From: Heliopora coerulea | Lineage: Eukaryota; Cnidaria; Anthozoa; Scleralcyonacea; Helioporidae | Length of the DNA stretch: 64,000 nucleotides | Assembly (NCBI GenBank): GCA_030142905.1 | Contig: JASJOG010000003.1 | Coordinates: 248,001-312,000, forward strand | Direction: 5' to 3' | In this document: positions 11,901 to 23,110 of the stretch, one piece after another | Layout of the letters: each line of letters opens with the position of its first letter | How positions within the stretch are numbered: the stretch's first letter is position 1 | Position numbers and translations under genes: made by a program | The notes under the pieces: generated by a model | Told to the model about the DNA's origin: nothing | Seen by the model: only the letters and a program-made list of their open reading frames with translations | Database searches by the model: none

Positions 11901-14900
11901 GAATGCTTCTAATTAAAAAATCTGATATGTTACTACCTCGTGTGGGATGTGTACACATTTGTGCAAGAAAGAAGTCTTCTAGGATGTTCAGAAAAATACA
12001 CCTTCTACTTTACCTACACTAGTTTTATCATAATTTTTCAGTCATGGTCCGGCAGGTTTAAGTCATCCGCAATCAAAATGTCGTCACATTAACCACGTAA
12101 GCAGCCATGAAAATCTTTAAATTAAACGAACCAGTTAACATCTGAATTTGGAGGACTATAGCTCGAGCATACCAACAGGTGAGAATTTGAACCTGTAGTA
12201 TGATCAGTAGGAACAGTATCTATGTTGTCATTTGCTTTAATTTCTCTTACATATTTAAATGACCCAAGTTTTAATTGCAACGAGTACTCCACCATTTGTT
12301 CTATTTCATTCATTTCTTTACGATCTCATAGCTTTGATCTAGAATTTCGCCATCCTGGATATCTTGGTTAAGCCTAGTTTCGCTGTCAATTTTGATCTCA
12401 CTATTTACTAAATGACCTAAATCCTGGAAGTGTTCAATGTTATTGAAGATTTTAGACGACCGAGGTGAAGAGGTAACTTGAAATTCGCTTCGGGGTTTCT
12501 TTCCACATCTCCAGACATTAAAATTGGCTTAGAAGAAACGCAAAAACAAGAATTACTATAGCAGAGTTGTCTATCTAGTTGTTTTGGCGGTTACGTTACC
12601 GTTGTGAAAATGTCGCCGTAAAAATAAGTTAGAGTAGTTCACAACTGGATATACTTTTACCGACGAAGAGCCTTCGCTCGAAACGTCAGTTTTTCATCAA
12701 GCAAGTTTCGGCAGTTCCCTGACCCTTTCGGCTTTTTACACGTAACGTTAAGCACTGCAGACGCAGCACTAGTTTTATATCCTAAAGAGGTGGATTGCTG
12801 TGTCATTGTTTTCTAGCTAGCGACGCCACGCGAAGTAATTTTACCTAACGTACGGTCTATTTTGGACCCATTTATGCGATACGACTGTTGCATACAGTAC
12901 GTTTGTTCCGTCCACGGTTCATCCCGGCGTCTGCAATGTTATCTCAAGGGCAAATTTTCTACGAACGATTCGCTCGTTAATATAGCAATACGTCCTGAAG
13001 ACACTAGTGACGTAATCCGACACATTATATCACAGCACATAGTGTCCCGGCGCGGATACTGTCCCCTTTAATTAGATTTCCGCGAATAGTGTCCCCGATA
13101 TGAAAGTGAAAGACAAAAACATAGAGTTCCCTGACAAATCGTTTATTATATAAAATTAATCAGCTTGTTTGGCAAATGAATCGTTCAACAACTTTGTTCA
13201 ACCAAATATCAAGAAAACTATTACAATCTTTCAATTAAATGTTCACAAAACAAACTGCTGAAAATCACTCGGCTAAATATTTGCGCAACAAACTATTATT
13301 GAAATCATTCAGCTATATAAAATGAAACAGTTAACTATTCACAGAACTAACATCGTTCATATAGAGGGTGGGTGGATTAGGGGCAGATCTACTTATCACT
13401 CTCCAAACTGCCTTTACATTCATGCAACCAAAATGAAACCAATCATCACAGAAATCACACAAAATCATGTTTTCAACAACTTTTGGCATCAGACACTTGT
13501 AAGAAAGGTCTATTTCAAAAAGTCTGCCTTCAACTTTCTTCCGCTTCTTGGTAATTTTAGTTGGAAATGACTCAAAATAATCGTTCTCGAGACAACAGGC
13601 CAAATGGTCTCGATGTTTCTCCTGGATGGTATGCTCGTTTCTTGAACAACCGAACACTGACACTGCGCTTCGTTGCCTAATGAAACCCTTGAGTTGTCTT
13701 TATAAATTACATCTTTCCAGGGGTCATGAATTATACGAAATTGATCGCTTAAACTTGGAGATTCCTTTGATATATACCTAGCAAAATCAGTGAAAACTGA
13801 AACTCTTCTCACCAATTTTGAATTTTCGGAGGTGAGATAGAATTCGCGAGGGGATCGAGACACTATCCGCTAAGCATGAAATGTCCGAGGGCACAGCATC
13901 TGCCAGCGTAGGGTTTCCCAGCCTTTTTCTCGCCAGACACCCCTAGCATGTATCACAAACTCTTCAAGTTTATTTTTATTCTGCTTGGAGTAACATGCCC
14001 ATTTTTGAAAAAGCTTTTCTTAATTAATTTTGTCAATTACCTGCACATGAAAAAAAAGGTGAACGACATAAATAACCATTGTCAATAATTCAACAGATTT
14101 TTGCCCGTCAGATCTTTTTTGATCGAGTAATGAAAAATATTTTCAAACATTGCTGCAAACGAACCAGATGACCAAAATTTGTTTTGATAAATTTCGAACA
14201 TTGTTTACAGACAACTGTGCTCAACGATGTGGGACAAAAAACCACTTGCCAAGCTGGTTTTTCGTGTACCCCTTCAAAACCCCCTCCGCGCCATAGAGAT
14301 CATATATTAACTAGCGGGGGCTTTGAAGTGGAGTGTCCCTCAACCGCAAGTGACAAATTGAAAACCGCTATATTGGATAAATTGGGGAGCAAAACCACTA
14401 AGAGATCAGTGAGCAAAACAAACATGCACAGATGAGAAGTTCAAGGTCATGGTCAAAGGCCACTTCACTTTTGTCTTTATTTTTTTTAAAGAAAAATATA
14501 AAACAATAAGGTTAATAATGAGAATAACAGCCAACTAGTAACCAGAGAAGCTGTTTTCTGTTATACAGCTAAAGGAAACAACACGAAACAATTCCCTAAA
14601 CTTCAGCTGTTCAACCGCGAAGTCCTCCAACAGATGGAAAAGGGCCTAGAGAAGAATAACTTGACCCCCAATAACAGATTGTGGCGTTCAATATGATTTG
14701 ACCCAAATTTTCGCCCGCCATACCCACTCTAATTTTGTATGATATCTATGGTCGCGTGCACCAGGTTGAGAACCCCCCTCTTCTCGGGGATATTGTCCAG
14801 GACAACACTTTTTGCGGGGAACGTTGTCTAACTAATCTGGCGGAACACCGGCTGTTATGTTTGAGCTGTATCAGCGGCGTATATAACAATTTCTGGAGGG

Positions 14901-17900
14901 AGGGGGGACGAGATTTGAAAAATTTCCGACAAGAGTTTAAATCGGGTTACCTGAACAAACGGTAAACGCCTTTTTAGTAGCCATTTAGAGTTGAGAATTA
15001 ACAGCAGTCTAATCTCGGCTGTAGTACGCAGACACAGCGGCGCCAACCAACTAGCATGGACTGGCTTCTTTTCAGAACACAAAATGTTACCAACAATTTT
15101 ATAGGCTATTTTGATTACACGATTTTCCTATGTTTGTACTACCGCATTTGCAACTGACTGTGCACTGTGCGTTAATTAACGCGTTGTTTCAAAATTAAAA
15201 CTTTGACGTTGCTATGGGCGGACTTCACGTTGTTAGGCGCCTATCAACACGAACCGCGAGAAATGAATTTTCTCACACTAATTTGTGGGCAGACAGTTGC
15301 CATATTTCAAAAGAAAACGTTCGGTTTTCTGCATTCGGTTTAGGTTAAAGATGTTTAAATTAGTTTCAAATTTTCATTTACCGTAATATTGTATCATCTC
15401 TATGATCTACAAATGTCCAATTTTTGACGTTTCTAGTCCTGAAGGTTTTTTGACTTCTCAGCAAACGAAATATAGTAAGGTATCCTCCCTCAAATTTTCC
15501 GACAGAAATATCCGGCGGGGGGCGGTCGCCCCTCCTGCCCCCTATATATATGCCACTGAGCTGTATCTAACGAAAAACGTTACTACGTTGGTCAGCCTAA
15601 AACAATTGCTTGGAAGTATTTAACAGAAAGGAAAAGGACATTCTGAGTTCAGCATAATGTGGTTTGCTTCAAGGCTGATTTTTAAAGAACTTCTGACGAA
15701 GGCGTCGCAAGTTTCGTAAACTTTCTGTTATATATTTATGTAGTGGCCAATTTGATTAGACATTGGACTGTAGTCGATCTATTTTGTTCTCTAAATGACA
15801 CTAGATATAGAAACCCGAGAGCTATAAATAAATTTTATAATACGTAGCGGAAAGCGTACTTGCAGTAGCTTAACCCTCCGGTTTCAGGGAACCAAGGGAA
15901 AATATTCGGATAATTCGATTCGTATTGTGTTTGATTAAAAAATAGAACGCAATTGAATGATGTTTGTGTAGAGTTTCACGTGGCCTGAAGCATTCGGAAA
16001 ATTTACACTTTGTCTATTATGATTGATAAAATTTGCTTACTTGCTTAATCCCATCAAAATCTGCTGAATATTTTCCCAACTGTTTTTGCAATACATCTAC
16101 TGAGTTGTCAATTGTAACAAGTGTTTTATAATTCGGATCATCTTCAAGAAAAAACTACAAAAACAAGAACAGTTGATTTAGACACATCATAGACTGGAAG
16201 ATTGCAATGTCTAATGCAGAGTTTTTTTTAACGTGCAGTTCTACACAAAATGTACAATTCTAAATCAATTTGTGCAGCTCTAAAAACAATAACGTGCAGT
16301 TGTAAAATACGAAATTTTAGAAATTAGGATAATTTTTATACAAAAAAACATCGAATGGAATGGAATGGAATGCGTAATAGTATGCGTAAATTAATATACA
16401 AGCAACTTTTCATGACAACCTGGTAAAAGCAAGGAAAGTCTAATTGCAATTTCTCCAATAACACGACTATTTGTACAGTTCCTCATTGTCCACAGCATCT
16501 GGAGTTATCCTGGAGTCTTTTCCATGGAGTTATGGGAACACAAACAGTAATAGGAAATCTATAATTCTATATAGCCCTTGTTAACAACTTAACACTATCT
16601 ACACTAGTCTTACAGCTAAGTCAACTAGTATGTATATTTCATCTATTCAATGATAGTTCATTGATTACAATCCAACTACACTGTTAGCTTTGCGAAACAG
16701 GCGAACTTGGCAAAGTATATATTAGAAAGTTATAACTAAAATGTTTTCTTTTTTTTCTTTGCTGGGATCTGTTCTTCTTGGCGATCTGTCAACTTCTTTT
16801 TCCCCAGTTTCGCAGCTTCCGAAAATATTCCTATAAAATATTCTTGTTGTTTTCCTTTTGGGCGGTCTCTGACGTGATGCGCTTTTTCATTCATCCAATT
16901 CATCACTGGTGGCTGAGGATTCTACTAATCCATCGGCGGCATGTTGTAATGCACATACAAATAGAGGTTTTCTGTTTCAAGAGTCATTCGAGAACGACCA
17001 GGAGACTTCAATGCCACACTGGAGAGCTTATCAGACGTTCTACATCTGCACTATGTGGCTTCGCTGCAAGGATTCTTACAAATGCAACTTTTAGGTTAGG
17101 GAATTCATCGGATTGGACAAACCTTTGGAATCGTTCTCTAAGCGGAAACTTTCTGAATTCCTCTATATCTTCCATACTAAGAACGTCATCAAACTCCATA
17201 CAAAGTTCCATTAAATCTGGATCTTCAAAAAAGCACTTGTGGACCTCCTTCAAATTGGCTAACTGCTGCAGGTTTAGGAAAGGCCTCAAGAGACAAACGT
17301 CTTCCTCTTGGTTCACAAACCGTTGCTGCAAGAACTCTGTCAGAGACTCAACGATTTCACTCTTAATGGCGTCAATGTCTCTTGAGTCAGTTAGATAAAG
17401 ATGGTGAATTTGTCGACGCCTTGCATTCCTAGTGCTCAATTCGACTCCTTTTAAATATATGATTCCATTTTCTTTCTCCACAACCTGCTCGCTTAGGGCT
17501 TCAACTCATCCGCCAAGGAGAGCCGCTTGCTTTAAGCCTAATACCTTTGCCTTCACATTCGATGTAAATCTGTCCATGTCAATCAGCGTTACACTGTCAG
17601 ACTGTAATTGTTGCTGGTATCGTGAAAATACAGTCAGCACATCTGCAATGAAGGATAGCAGGTCGAGACTGGATTTCTTGGTTAAAAATGACAAGAAACC
17701 TGCAGCTGGTTCCTCATCACTTTTCTTGAAATAGGCTACAAGGCCATGCCAAGACCTCAATACCGCTTCTATCAACGCTGATCCAACGCACTTCGAAGAC
17801 ACAAGGTAATAATAACACGCAGCAGCCTTCTGTACTTGCAGTGTCTGCAAGTTCACGCTTCCGGACACCAGATGAATGAAAGAATGTGGATATGCTAGAA

Positions 17901-20900
17901 AGCTCCTGGATTAATTGACTTACTTCGTTAATTGACTCGGTAACAGCTTTCCAGGCCAACTGCGAACGGTGAGCGGCACACCAAATTTTAATCATTGGCG
18001 TTGGTACCTCATCGCCTATAGGAAGATTAAAATCACGATCAATCAAAGCCCAAAGACCATTTTTTCCCCAGTATTAACTGATGCTCTGTCAGTAACAAAA
18101 AAAGAAGCACGATGAAACACTTGTCTGCTTTGGACCAATGAAGCTTCTTCTGTGGTATTTTCGCCAGGGGTTGCTGAGCATGCCGCAATTATAGCTTTGT
18201 AAACCCCCACTGCTCCTCTTTCCTTGGTTTCTGCAGCTCCAAGAAAAATCTCGTGTTCTTCTCCGTCTTTGGATATGGCCTTAGCCATCAGAAAGATCTT
18301 ATCTATCTGCGTTCTATCAACAGAGCCATCACATCTTAAAGAGATGGCCAATGAGTTCGACATCGTTGAAGCCAGTGAATTCCTATCTGACTTCACAATA
18401 CATTCGAGGAAATCTCTGTGTGCATTTGGTGAAAGGTACTGTGGGTCATGGGAGATATCATTTGCATTCCAACCATCAACAGAGAAGCTGCTTGACATTT
18501 GGCTCACAACCACTCTTGACGGAAAAGAATTAGCAGACAAGGTAAGTCTCTTGGCACCATGGTAAACGTGAAAAAAGAGGCTACCTACTTTTGCTGCCAA
18601 TCGTGCATCTGCGACCGATAATGCTCTTCCAATTGGTGTCAATCGAGTCAACTGAAGCTTTTCAACTCCTGTTAAAGACGATAATCTGCTTGTCTTTCTC
18701 GCTTCGCGATGGAGTTCGCTCTCAAAATGGCTGGAAACAATGCTTTTACGGTATATAGTTTCCGATTCCTGTGAAATCGCTGGAACTTTAGCCCTCCGGC
18801 TGAACATCTTGACTACCATGGGGTTCGAAAAGCATGTCTCACAACGCACATAGTGGCGACCATTCTTGTGTATGTGTTTGAGATTAGCCACCTTAGCGTC
18901 TTTCTCTGACAACTTTTCTGCAATTTTACTAGGTATTTGTGCAGATCAGTGGCGTAGCCAGACCCGGGACTACCCGGGCCTAGGTCCGGGCGTCAGCTAC
19001 GTCCATGGGCGTTTCCCAAAACGTATTTGGCATATTCAACTGAAAATTACACGACAAATTTTGAATAATTTGATATCAGCCCTTTAAACTTGGTCCACGA
19101 ATGGTATTTCTTTGCGCAACTTTTTCTCCCACGCTAAAAATTCGCGCAATTTGTTCTCATCAATGAGATATCTCATGGTTTTAAAAGTAATTTGGAGGAT
19201 CTGTACGACTGAAGCCTTCGAATCCAGTTCGGTGCCGCAGCCTAAAAAACGGGAATAGCGCCGTCATAATGCAAGAAATAGCCTTTCAGAGACTCAAGAG
19301 TTCAAACATTTTCCGGGGCAGCGTACCCCCGGATCTCCCTAATTAGAATGCTTCCCAGGCCCGGACATCACAGATTCTCTTGCTACGCCACTGGCGCAGA
19401 TTCGGAATTGTTTTCACTAGTCATTCCCTGGTGACTCGCATTCATCCCTTTGTGACTTTTTTCCAAAAGATTGTTTTTCTTTGTTCTTATTTTGTAAAAC
19501 CTTGCTACTTTCACTAGCACTTTGTAGTAATAATTGAATTGAATATGAGGTACTTTATGTAAGAACCATTGTTGAGGACTTTGTATGGGAATTCATTCAA
19601 TTTGTCAAAACGCTCAAAAATTGTCGTATAGAAGTAAATTAAAGTTCATTAACCTCTACTAAATAGTGTACTTGCCTTTACTGTTTTGTTTGAGTGAAAT
19701 TTTGTGCCATTTGTAGCTAGCTCAATTTCTTGCCGTGACATTTTGTGACTGAATGACTATATGTGCAGTTCTAAATTTTTCTTAAAAAAACCCTGGTCTA
19801 ATGAGCCTTGAACTGAATCAGTTGTTATTGGCTGGCATTTATTTTATACTATATATGATACCTTTCTTCCTATTAACATGATTTTGCTACCAGACTTAAT
19901 ACCATATGACGACAGACTGGCAGACATGTCTTGTAATGACTTTCCTATAAATAAGGATTAAAATGTTAATTGTTCAATTAAGTTATACAGTAGAGTACGT
20001 GTATTTTCTAAAATCATTCATTGTGTAAATTCAAATCCACAAGGCTGGTGGGGTTTGCAATTTAATGGCCAGGTCTATAATTCTCATAACAGTACTACAT
20101 GTATATTTCACTCATATCACTAATCTAGAATGCTTAACTCATCTGCCTTTAGTGAAACATTTGATAATTTCAACCTACCAGCTAAAGATTAGTTATGGAA
20201 GGTTAAAATTGTTTTGCACAAGTTTGCAGTTGATTTACTGTAGTGCTATGGTTAATTGTCAGTAACTACGTACATAGGAGGGCTGTTGTTAAGAGCTACA
20301 GCACTTGAGGCCCACCTTGTGTAACTTTGAACTGTTGTAGTTGACCATGTTTAACAAATGACCAGACTATAATCTTGCTATAAAAAAACAAAACTAGTGG
20401 CCTACTGAATACAGTAGTTTAGTTGCATGGACTGTGAAAGATTGGAAACACCTATTGAATGCAGTAAGATGAAAACAACTCATTTCTGTAATTTAAGTAG
20501 GTTGAAGTAAAGCTACATGTACAGATATACTAGAACTACTAAAATTATAAATACCCAGCCACTCCTCCCCCACCTTCATTTTTTTCCCTTAAGAATACAT
20601 GGAAAGTTGATGAGTTGTACAAGTTGTCAAAGAGCCTAAAATTTAAATTTGAAAAACAAATTGCCCTTGTTATTACTGGAAACTAAAAAGAAAATTAAAT
20701 GTTACTGCTAAATCATAAGTTACTACATACTGTATGCAATGAAAATTAACTGTTACAACTGACAAATTAGCAACAAAAGAAACCTGTGTCCCCCACCCAT
20801 TCAGACTCTTGTTCCTTGGCAATCAACTTGACCAGAACTGGGTGACTGAAAACAATGTGCAACTTCCAAAGCAGAAAATAAAAAAATGACTCAGCCAATA

Positions 20901-22994
20901 CTAATTTAAACTGGTATTAGCTTAATGGAAATTGTAATGAAAACCAAGAAGTAAAACACAAAATCAAGGATGAATTCATGTGGAACAAATAAGATGAAAG
21001 CAATGTTACAAGAAGAATCCAGTGGTGCAAGTAAGATTTGAACGTGGTACTTTTAATTTAGAATTCATAAATATCATGGGGCTCTACACCACTTGGCTAT
21101 TGACATAACTATTTGACTGACAGTTGATAATTTTTGATATTTTAACCTTTTGGTCACTATCCTCACATTATAACTCTTTCTCCTCTTAGCTTATTTCCAT
21201 GCTTGAAACAAATACTTTAATTTGTCAATAATTATCCTAAATGGCTTATAAAGCACAAATATATCTGCTTTCAATGAAAAGAATGGGTATTGTGATCAAA
21301 CCTTGTCATTACACTCATGGAGATGCTGTTTTGTATGTAATATCATTTCACAATAATTTAGGCCTTCATGCAATACATTTTTAAAATAGGTACAGAGTAT
21401 GCTTAAACTAAAAAGGAATTAAAATGCAGTTTTCCCCTGGTATATCTGTTTTTTCAGAGCTTTATAATAAATCTGTTCAGAAGTTAGCTACATGAATTGT
21501 CAAAACATTGCTGGGTGCTGTTAAATATTTTGGAATGTTTGAAAACAAAAAAAACTTGGAGAGTAAATCAAAAAATTTATGGGAAATTAATGTCTAAATT
21601 GTTTTGATTATGTATGTACTGTATGTGTCAAGTTTTAATAGCTCAAAAATAGTAATTGCCTGACTCTGACTATCTTCATTTACAATAAAAATCAATATAA
21701 ACTGAACATAACATATACCTTTATGTATCAATTTTTGGGTCTTCTGAGGCACCCCAAAGTTTTCTTCAACATACTCTGCCAACTTTAAGACTGTAAGCAC
21801 ATCACCTGGTTTCTCAGAATTTAATGTGATTGGGTGTTTCTCTGATCCTATTTAAGAAAATTTAGGTAAAGTTTAATAAATACTTAATTATAAATTGTTA
21901 AGCATTCATTTGGCTTTTATTCTTACATTTAATGTATTATACTGCATAATTGTATGGTATTTTGTTCTTAAAAAGAACTGAAGGAAAAAAAAACATCAGA
22001 GAAGATTGTGCAGAATGCCAGGCCCAAGGTTGTACAAAGCCATTACATTAACCAATGCACTTTTCAACCTGCATTTATGGTCTCTTTTGACTACTAACAA
22101 CTATTGAATACATGTTGGTTTGGTATCGAAATAACAATTTAAAACTTTCTGAATTTTCCAAATCAGAACTGTGACAATTTAAAAAATGAAAATACCTTGG
22201 GGAAATGGGAGTGTCAAACTGAAAATTTGAATATTCAAAGGTTCTGTAATCAAGGTTTAAAAATAAATTTTGATTAATAAGGACTGCTAATGCACTCTTA
22301 AATAAGGATTGCTTGTGATGATTGATAAAATTACAACTCTTTTGGTTACAAGAGGTTTTTGGATAATCAGTACATAACTGTACTCAATAAGCTATTAGAG
22401 TATTTTTTGAGAAACACAGATTCTAAGCAATAATCTTTGGCCAATTAACCTTTTAATGCCCAAATTTATTTTCTATTGTTCTTAAAGTATGTTTTCTCTG
22501 TTTTTCCTTTGTTCTTTCACTGGTTCTTTTTGTTGTTCTTACAATGAGATATATTCAGGAATATGCTTTATTTTCACACAAACGTTGTAATGTATGACTG
22601 TTTGTATGTACGTATGTGTTATAAATTTCAATACATACTTTATTCAAATAATAATAGTAATCAGTGGTGTAATGGACTATGGTCAGTGTTAGAGCAACTC
22701 CTAAGGGCCCTCGACCTCTAAGGGGCCCCCGATAAATCTGTGAAGACAATTGAGATTGAATTCTTGAAATATATGTCTATACTAAGGGGGGTGACGGGGA
22801 CCCCCAATAAAAATCTCCTAAGGGCCCCCAGTAGTTCCGTTACGCCACTGATAGTAATAATAATAATAATTATTTGTCATACAAAGTAATACTGAATACC
22901 GAAACATAATGGTAGACTGAACAATAAGGAGTACTGTACCGTGATTAATTAGCAAGTCTAACTTCGAAGAACAAGAACTATCAACATCTGTCAT
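5842..22994 (-). CDS. BAG1: BAG1-like molecular chaperone regulator (ubiquitin-like + BAG domain)
   Basis: Split gene read on the minus strand; exons 22994-22940, 21847-21719, 19944-19862, 16154-16041, 9322-9215 and 5910-5842. All junctions are GT-AG and phases chain correctly, giving about 185 residues. Residues ~12-89 form a ubiquitin-like fold (HGSEKHPITL, GVPQKTQKLIHKGKSL, GIKSGSKIMLIG). Residues ~90-185 form a BAG domain (ADFDGIKQGYLNEDLALESI, KLEAIDSL). BAG1 proteins bind the Hsp70 ATPase domain through BAG and promote nucleotide exchange (family knowledge). About 14 residues expected between IDSL and SMIERAD are missing, so a ~42-nt microexon in 5911-9214 may have been overlooked. Human BAG1S is somewhat longer (230 aa). 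The gene faces LIAS head-to-head. Confidence 0.85.
6600..7700 (+). mobile_element. CR1/L2-like LINE 3' fragment
   Basis: Broken reading frames encode the C-terminal region of a non-LTR reverse transcriptase ORF: YKLILYKTSILPHLTYCHLVW, then a frameshift to DRQKLERIQGRALRAIY-like sequence, and MVSIMYKIKSGLVSDNITELF with YNLRN. The same YNLRG/RN-type tail occurs in the CR1/L2-like LINE at 48087-48392. The 3' end has 'gaaataaatattttatttatt', a LINE-like tail. The 5' portion and catalytic domains are absent, typical of 5'-truncated copies. Confidence 0.6.
8050..8076. repeat. (AAT)n microsatellite
   Basis: Nine or so AAT units in BAG1-like intron DNA. Confidence 0.8.
8350..8440 (-). mobile_element. 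tRNA-derived SINE head, degenerate
   Basis: On the minus strand 'taggtagctcattatgtgg' resembles a polymerase III A box and 'ggttacagcttcaaccc' a B box, spaced as in a tRNA. The acceptor stem does not close well, so I read it as a SINE remnant and not a tRNA gene. A second, weaker tRNA-like patch follows on the plus strand at 8445-8520. Confidence 0.4.
9215..9322 (-). CDS. BAG1: BAG1-like exon, BAG helices 2
   Basis: Acceptor tttag at 9323-9327, donor GTATGC at 9214. 36 codons GYLNEDLALES...EAIDSL, phase 0 at both ends. Without splicing at 9214 the frame would run into a hydrophobic tail and stop, which no BAG1 has; hence the donor choice. Confidence 0.75.
10311..10420. repeat. Degenerate tandem repeat of CCGTRCCATA-type units
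   Basis: About ten imperfect units built on 'accgtgccat/accgta' follow each other ('cgtgccgtggcataccgta', 'ttaccgtaccataccgt'). Locally GC-richer than the surroundings. Confidence 0.6.
10935..11171 (-). CDS. Possible small secreted protein (78 aa), intronic
   Basis: Single-exon frame on the minus strand, same strand as its host intron. Residues 1-20 (MGRLCSFMSFLALLFGQSVA) look like a signal peptide with a hydrophobic core; the rest is mildly acidic with one cysteine near the end (FCKKW). A TATAAAG lies about 70 bp upstream of the ATG (near 11240), a reasonable promoter distance. I do not recognise the family, and cannot exclude a chance ORF or a first exon. No function is proposed. Confidence 0.3.
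   Translation of the reverse strand: MGRLCSFMSFLALLFGQSVAVRPQTTHTVDQILTHGDLTYLKGLENELIPDVETLFVNLDIPTSQHFTFCKKWLAYIV
12660..12690 (+). ncRNA. Hammerhead-like motif, near-complete core
   Basis: Read as RNA: C-C-G-A-C-G-A (one change from CUGANGA), stem II GAGC/GCUC closed by CUUC, then GAAA, then CGUC with a GUC cleavage triplet. The U4-to-C change probably kills activity. Same family at 4951 and 33422. Flank 'tttcggcagttccctgaccctttcggc' belongs to the repeat. Confidence 0.4.
13331..13863 (-). pseudogene. PHD-finger-like ORF of a repeat element, frameshifted
   Basis: Two minus-strand frames join near residue Q-C-Q-C-S. The upstream frame (from 13863) begins MSRSPREFYL and contains SKESPSLSDQFRIIHDPW. 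The downstream frame carries basic TKITKKRKK followed by VVENMILCDFCDDWFHFGCM, a C-x2-C-x3-WFHF-x-C block typical of PHD-like zinc binding. Nearby 'gcggatactgtcccc' (13050) and, inverted, 'gacactatccgc' (13859) may be element ends. Likely a mobile-element protein; the family is not identified. Confidence 0.4.
13895..14345. mobile_element. Diverged hAT-like non-autonomous element, copy 2
   Basis: Shares ordered blocks with 260-920, starting 'gggtttcccagccttttt' and containing the same 'tttatttttattctgcttg' segment. Internal sequence is non-coding. Confidence 0.45.
16041..16154 (-). CDS. BAG1: BAG1-like exon, BAG helix 1
   Basis: Acceptor tttgtag at 16155-16161, donor GTAAGC at 16040-16035. 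38 codons in phase 0: FFLEDDPNYK...DFDGIKQ. The end GIKQ joins GYLNEDL of the next exon, matching the GIQQGFLPKDL-type core of BAG1 proteins. Confidence 0.8.
16736..18912 (-). pseudogene. hAT transposase (KIAA1586/ZNF862-like), multiply frameshifted
   Basis: Starts at ATG 18912 with a cysteine/histidine N-terminus (YVRCETCFSNP...HFESELHREA), a BED/zinc-finger-like region. The RNase-H-like core follows, including SLRCDGSVDRTQID, FVTDRASVNTG and MIKIWCAAHRSQLAW. The C-terminal hAT dimerisation block reads NLKVAFVRILAAKPHSADVER. The frame is lost at a six-A run near 18058 (a seventh A would restore it), again near 17790, and by stops between 17481 and 17508. The last frame runs to a stop at 16736. 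Closest families known to me are KIAA1586- and ZNF862-like hAT relatives. The element is dead as a protein source. Confidence 0.8.
18947..19393. mobile_element. hAT-type MITE nested in the hAT element
   Basis: Terminal inverted repeat CAGTGGCGTAGC / GCTACGCCACTG. Flanks GTGCAGAT (18939-18946) and GCGCAGAT (19394-19401) are an 8-bp target duplication with one change. No transposase. Its ends resemble the MITE at 22662 (CAGTGGTGTAA...), so both may have used the same enzyme. Confidence 0.8.
19862..19944 (-). CDS. BAG1: BAG1-like exon 3, second half of ubiquitin-like domain
   Basis: Acceptor tttatag at 19945-19951, donor GTATCA at 19861. 83 nt completes a split glycine codon from exon 2 and ends in phase 0: (G)KSLQDMSASLSSYG then SGSKIMLIGRK. 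The GKSL...GS-MLIG pattern is the classic end of the BAG1 ubiquitin-like domain. Confidence 0.85.
19945..21718. other. BAG1-like intron 2
   Basis: Holds a tRNA-like minus-strand SINE remnant at 21012-21105. Otherwise AT-rich with no recognisable gene. Confidence 0.4.
21012..21105 (-). mobile_element. tRNA-like SINE remnant
   Basis: Minus strand 'aatagccaagtggtgtagag' resembles an A box and 'cacgttcaaatcttac' a B box. Stems are poor, so not called as tRNA. Confidence 0.35.
21719..21847 (-). CDS. BAG1: BAG1-like exon 2, first half of ubiquitin-like domain
   Basis: Acceptor aaatag at 21848-21853, donor GTATAT at 21718. Encodes (G)SEKHPITLNSEKPGD... and ends GVPQKTQKLIHK plus one base. The VGVPQ-QKLI-KG motif places it in a ubiquitin-like fold. 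Confidence 0.85.
22662..22850. mobile_element. 189-bp hAT-type MITE in BAG1-like intron 1
   Basis: Ends CAGTGGTGTAATGG and, inverted, CAGTGGCGTAACGG. Perfect 8-bp target duplication ATAGTAAT at 22654-22661 and 22851-22858. Interior is G/C-run rich ('aaggggcccccg', 'aagggggg'). Confidence 0.85.
22940..22994 (-). CDS. BAG1: BAG1-like exon 1 with start codon
   Basis: ATG at 22994; 18 codons MTDVDSSCSSKLDLLINH plus one base, donor GTACAG at 22939. LDLLINHGSEKH spans the junction and corresponds to the first strand of the ubiquitin-like domain, fixing the splice. An upstream in-frame start is not apparent. Confidence 0.8.
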
Positions 22995-23110
22995 TTTGGC
23001 AACAACTTTCGACTTGCTAGAAGGATTAAAGCACCATCGGGGATTTCAAGGGTACAAGGCGACCTCGAGAACCTTTTTGCTACAACTCTTAACCTCTTCT
23101 TTCATCCAAG
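22995..23110. promoter_or_regulatory. Divergent promoter shared by BAG1-like gene and LIAS
   Basis: Only 116 bp lie between the two start codons, so both 5' UTRs and any core promoter must be here or overlap the coding exons. No TATA box is visible in a convincing position. The LIAS start sits in CCAAGATGGCG, which matches the AAGATGGCG core of the YY1 motif often found at starts of nuclear genes for mitochondrial proteins (established for vertebrates; its use here is inference). Confidence 0.55.

Larger units (their letters stand above)
9323..16040. other. BAG1-like intron, repeat-rich
   Basis: Apart from the separately listed tandem repeat, secreted-type ORF, hammerhead-like motif, PHD ORF and hAT-like remnant, I see no coding segment in this 6.7-kb intron. 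Confidence 0.4.
16217..19795. mobile_element. hAT transposon with perfect 8-bp target duplication
   Basis: Ends are CAGAGTTTTTTTTAA and, inverted, CAGGGTTTTTTTTAAG. GTCTAATG is repeated exactly at 16209-16216 and 19796-19803. The 3579-bp interior holds a broken transposase on the minus strand (16736-18912) and a nested 447-bp MITE (18947-19393). Subterminal 'gtgcagttcta' repeats occur at both ends. Eight-bp duplications and CAG-type ends define hAT (family knowledge). It landed 59 bp from BAG1-like exon 3, within intron 3. Confidence 0.85.

Noticed and set aside
16778..17398. 206-codon plus-strand ORF
   Set aside because: Antisense shadow of the hAT transposase.
20802..20863. A splice-bounded 62-nt segment on the minus strand with good acceptor and donor, first taken for BAG1-like exon 3
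   Set aside because: In the required phase it hits TGA after seven codons; the true exon 3 is at 19862-19944.
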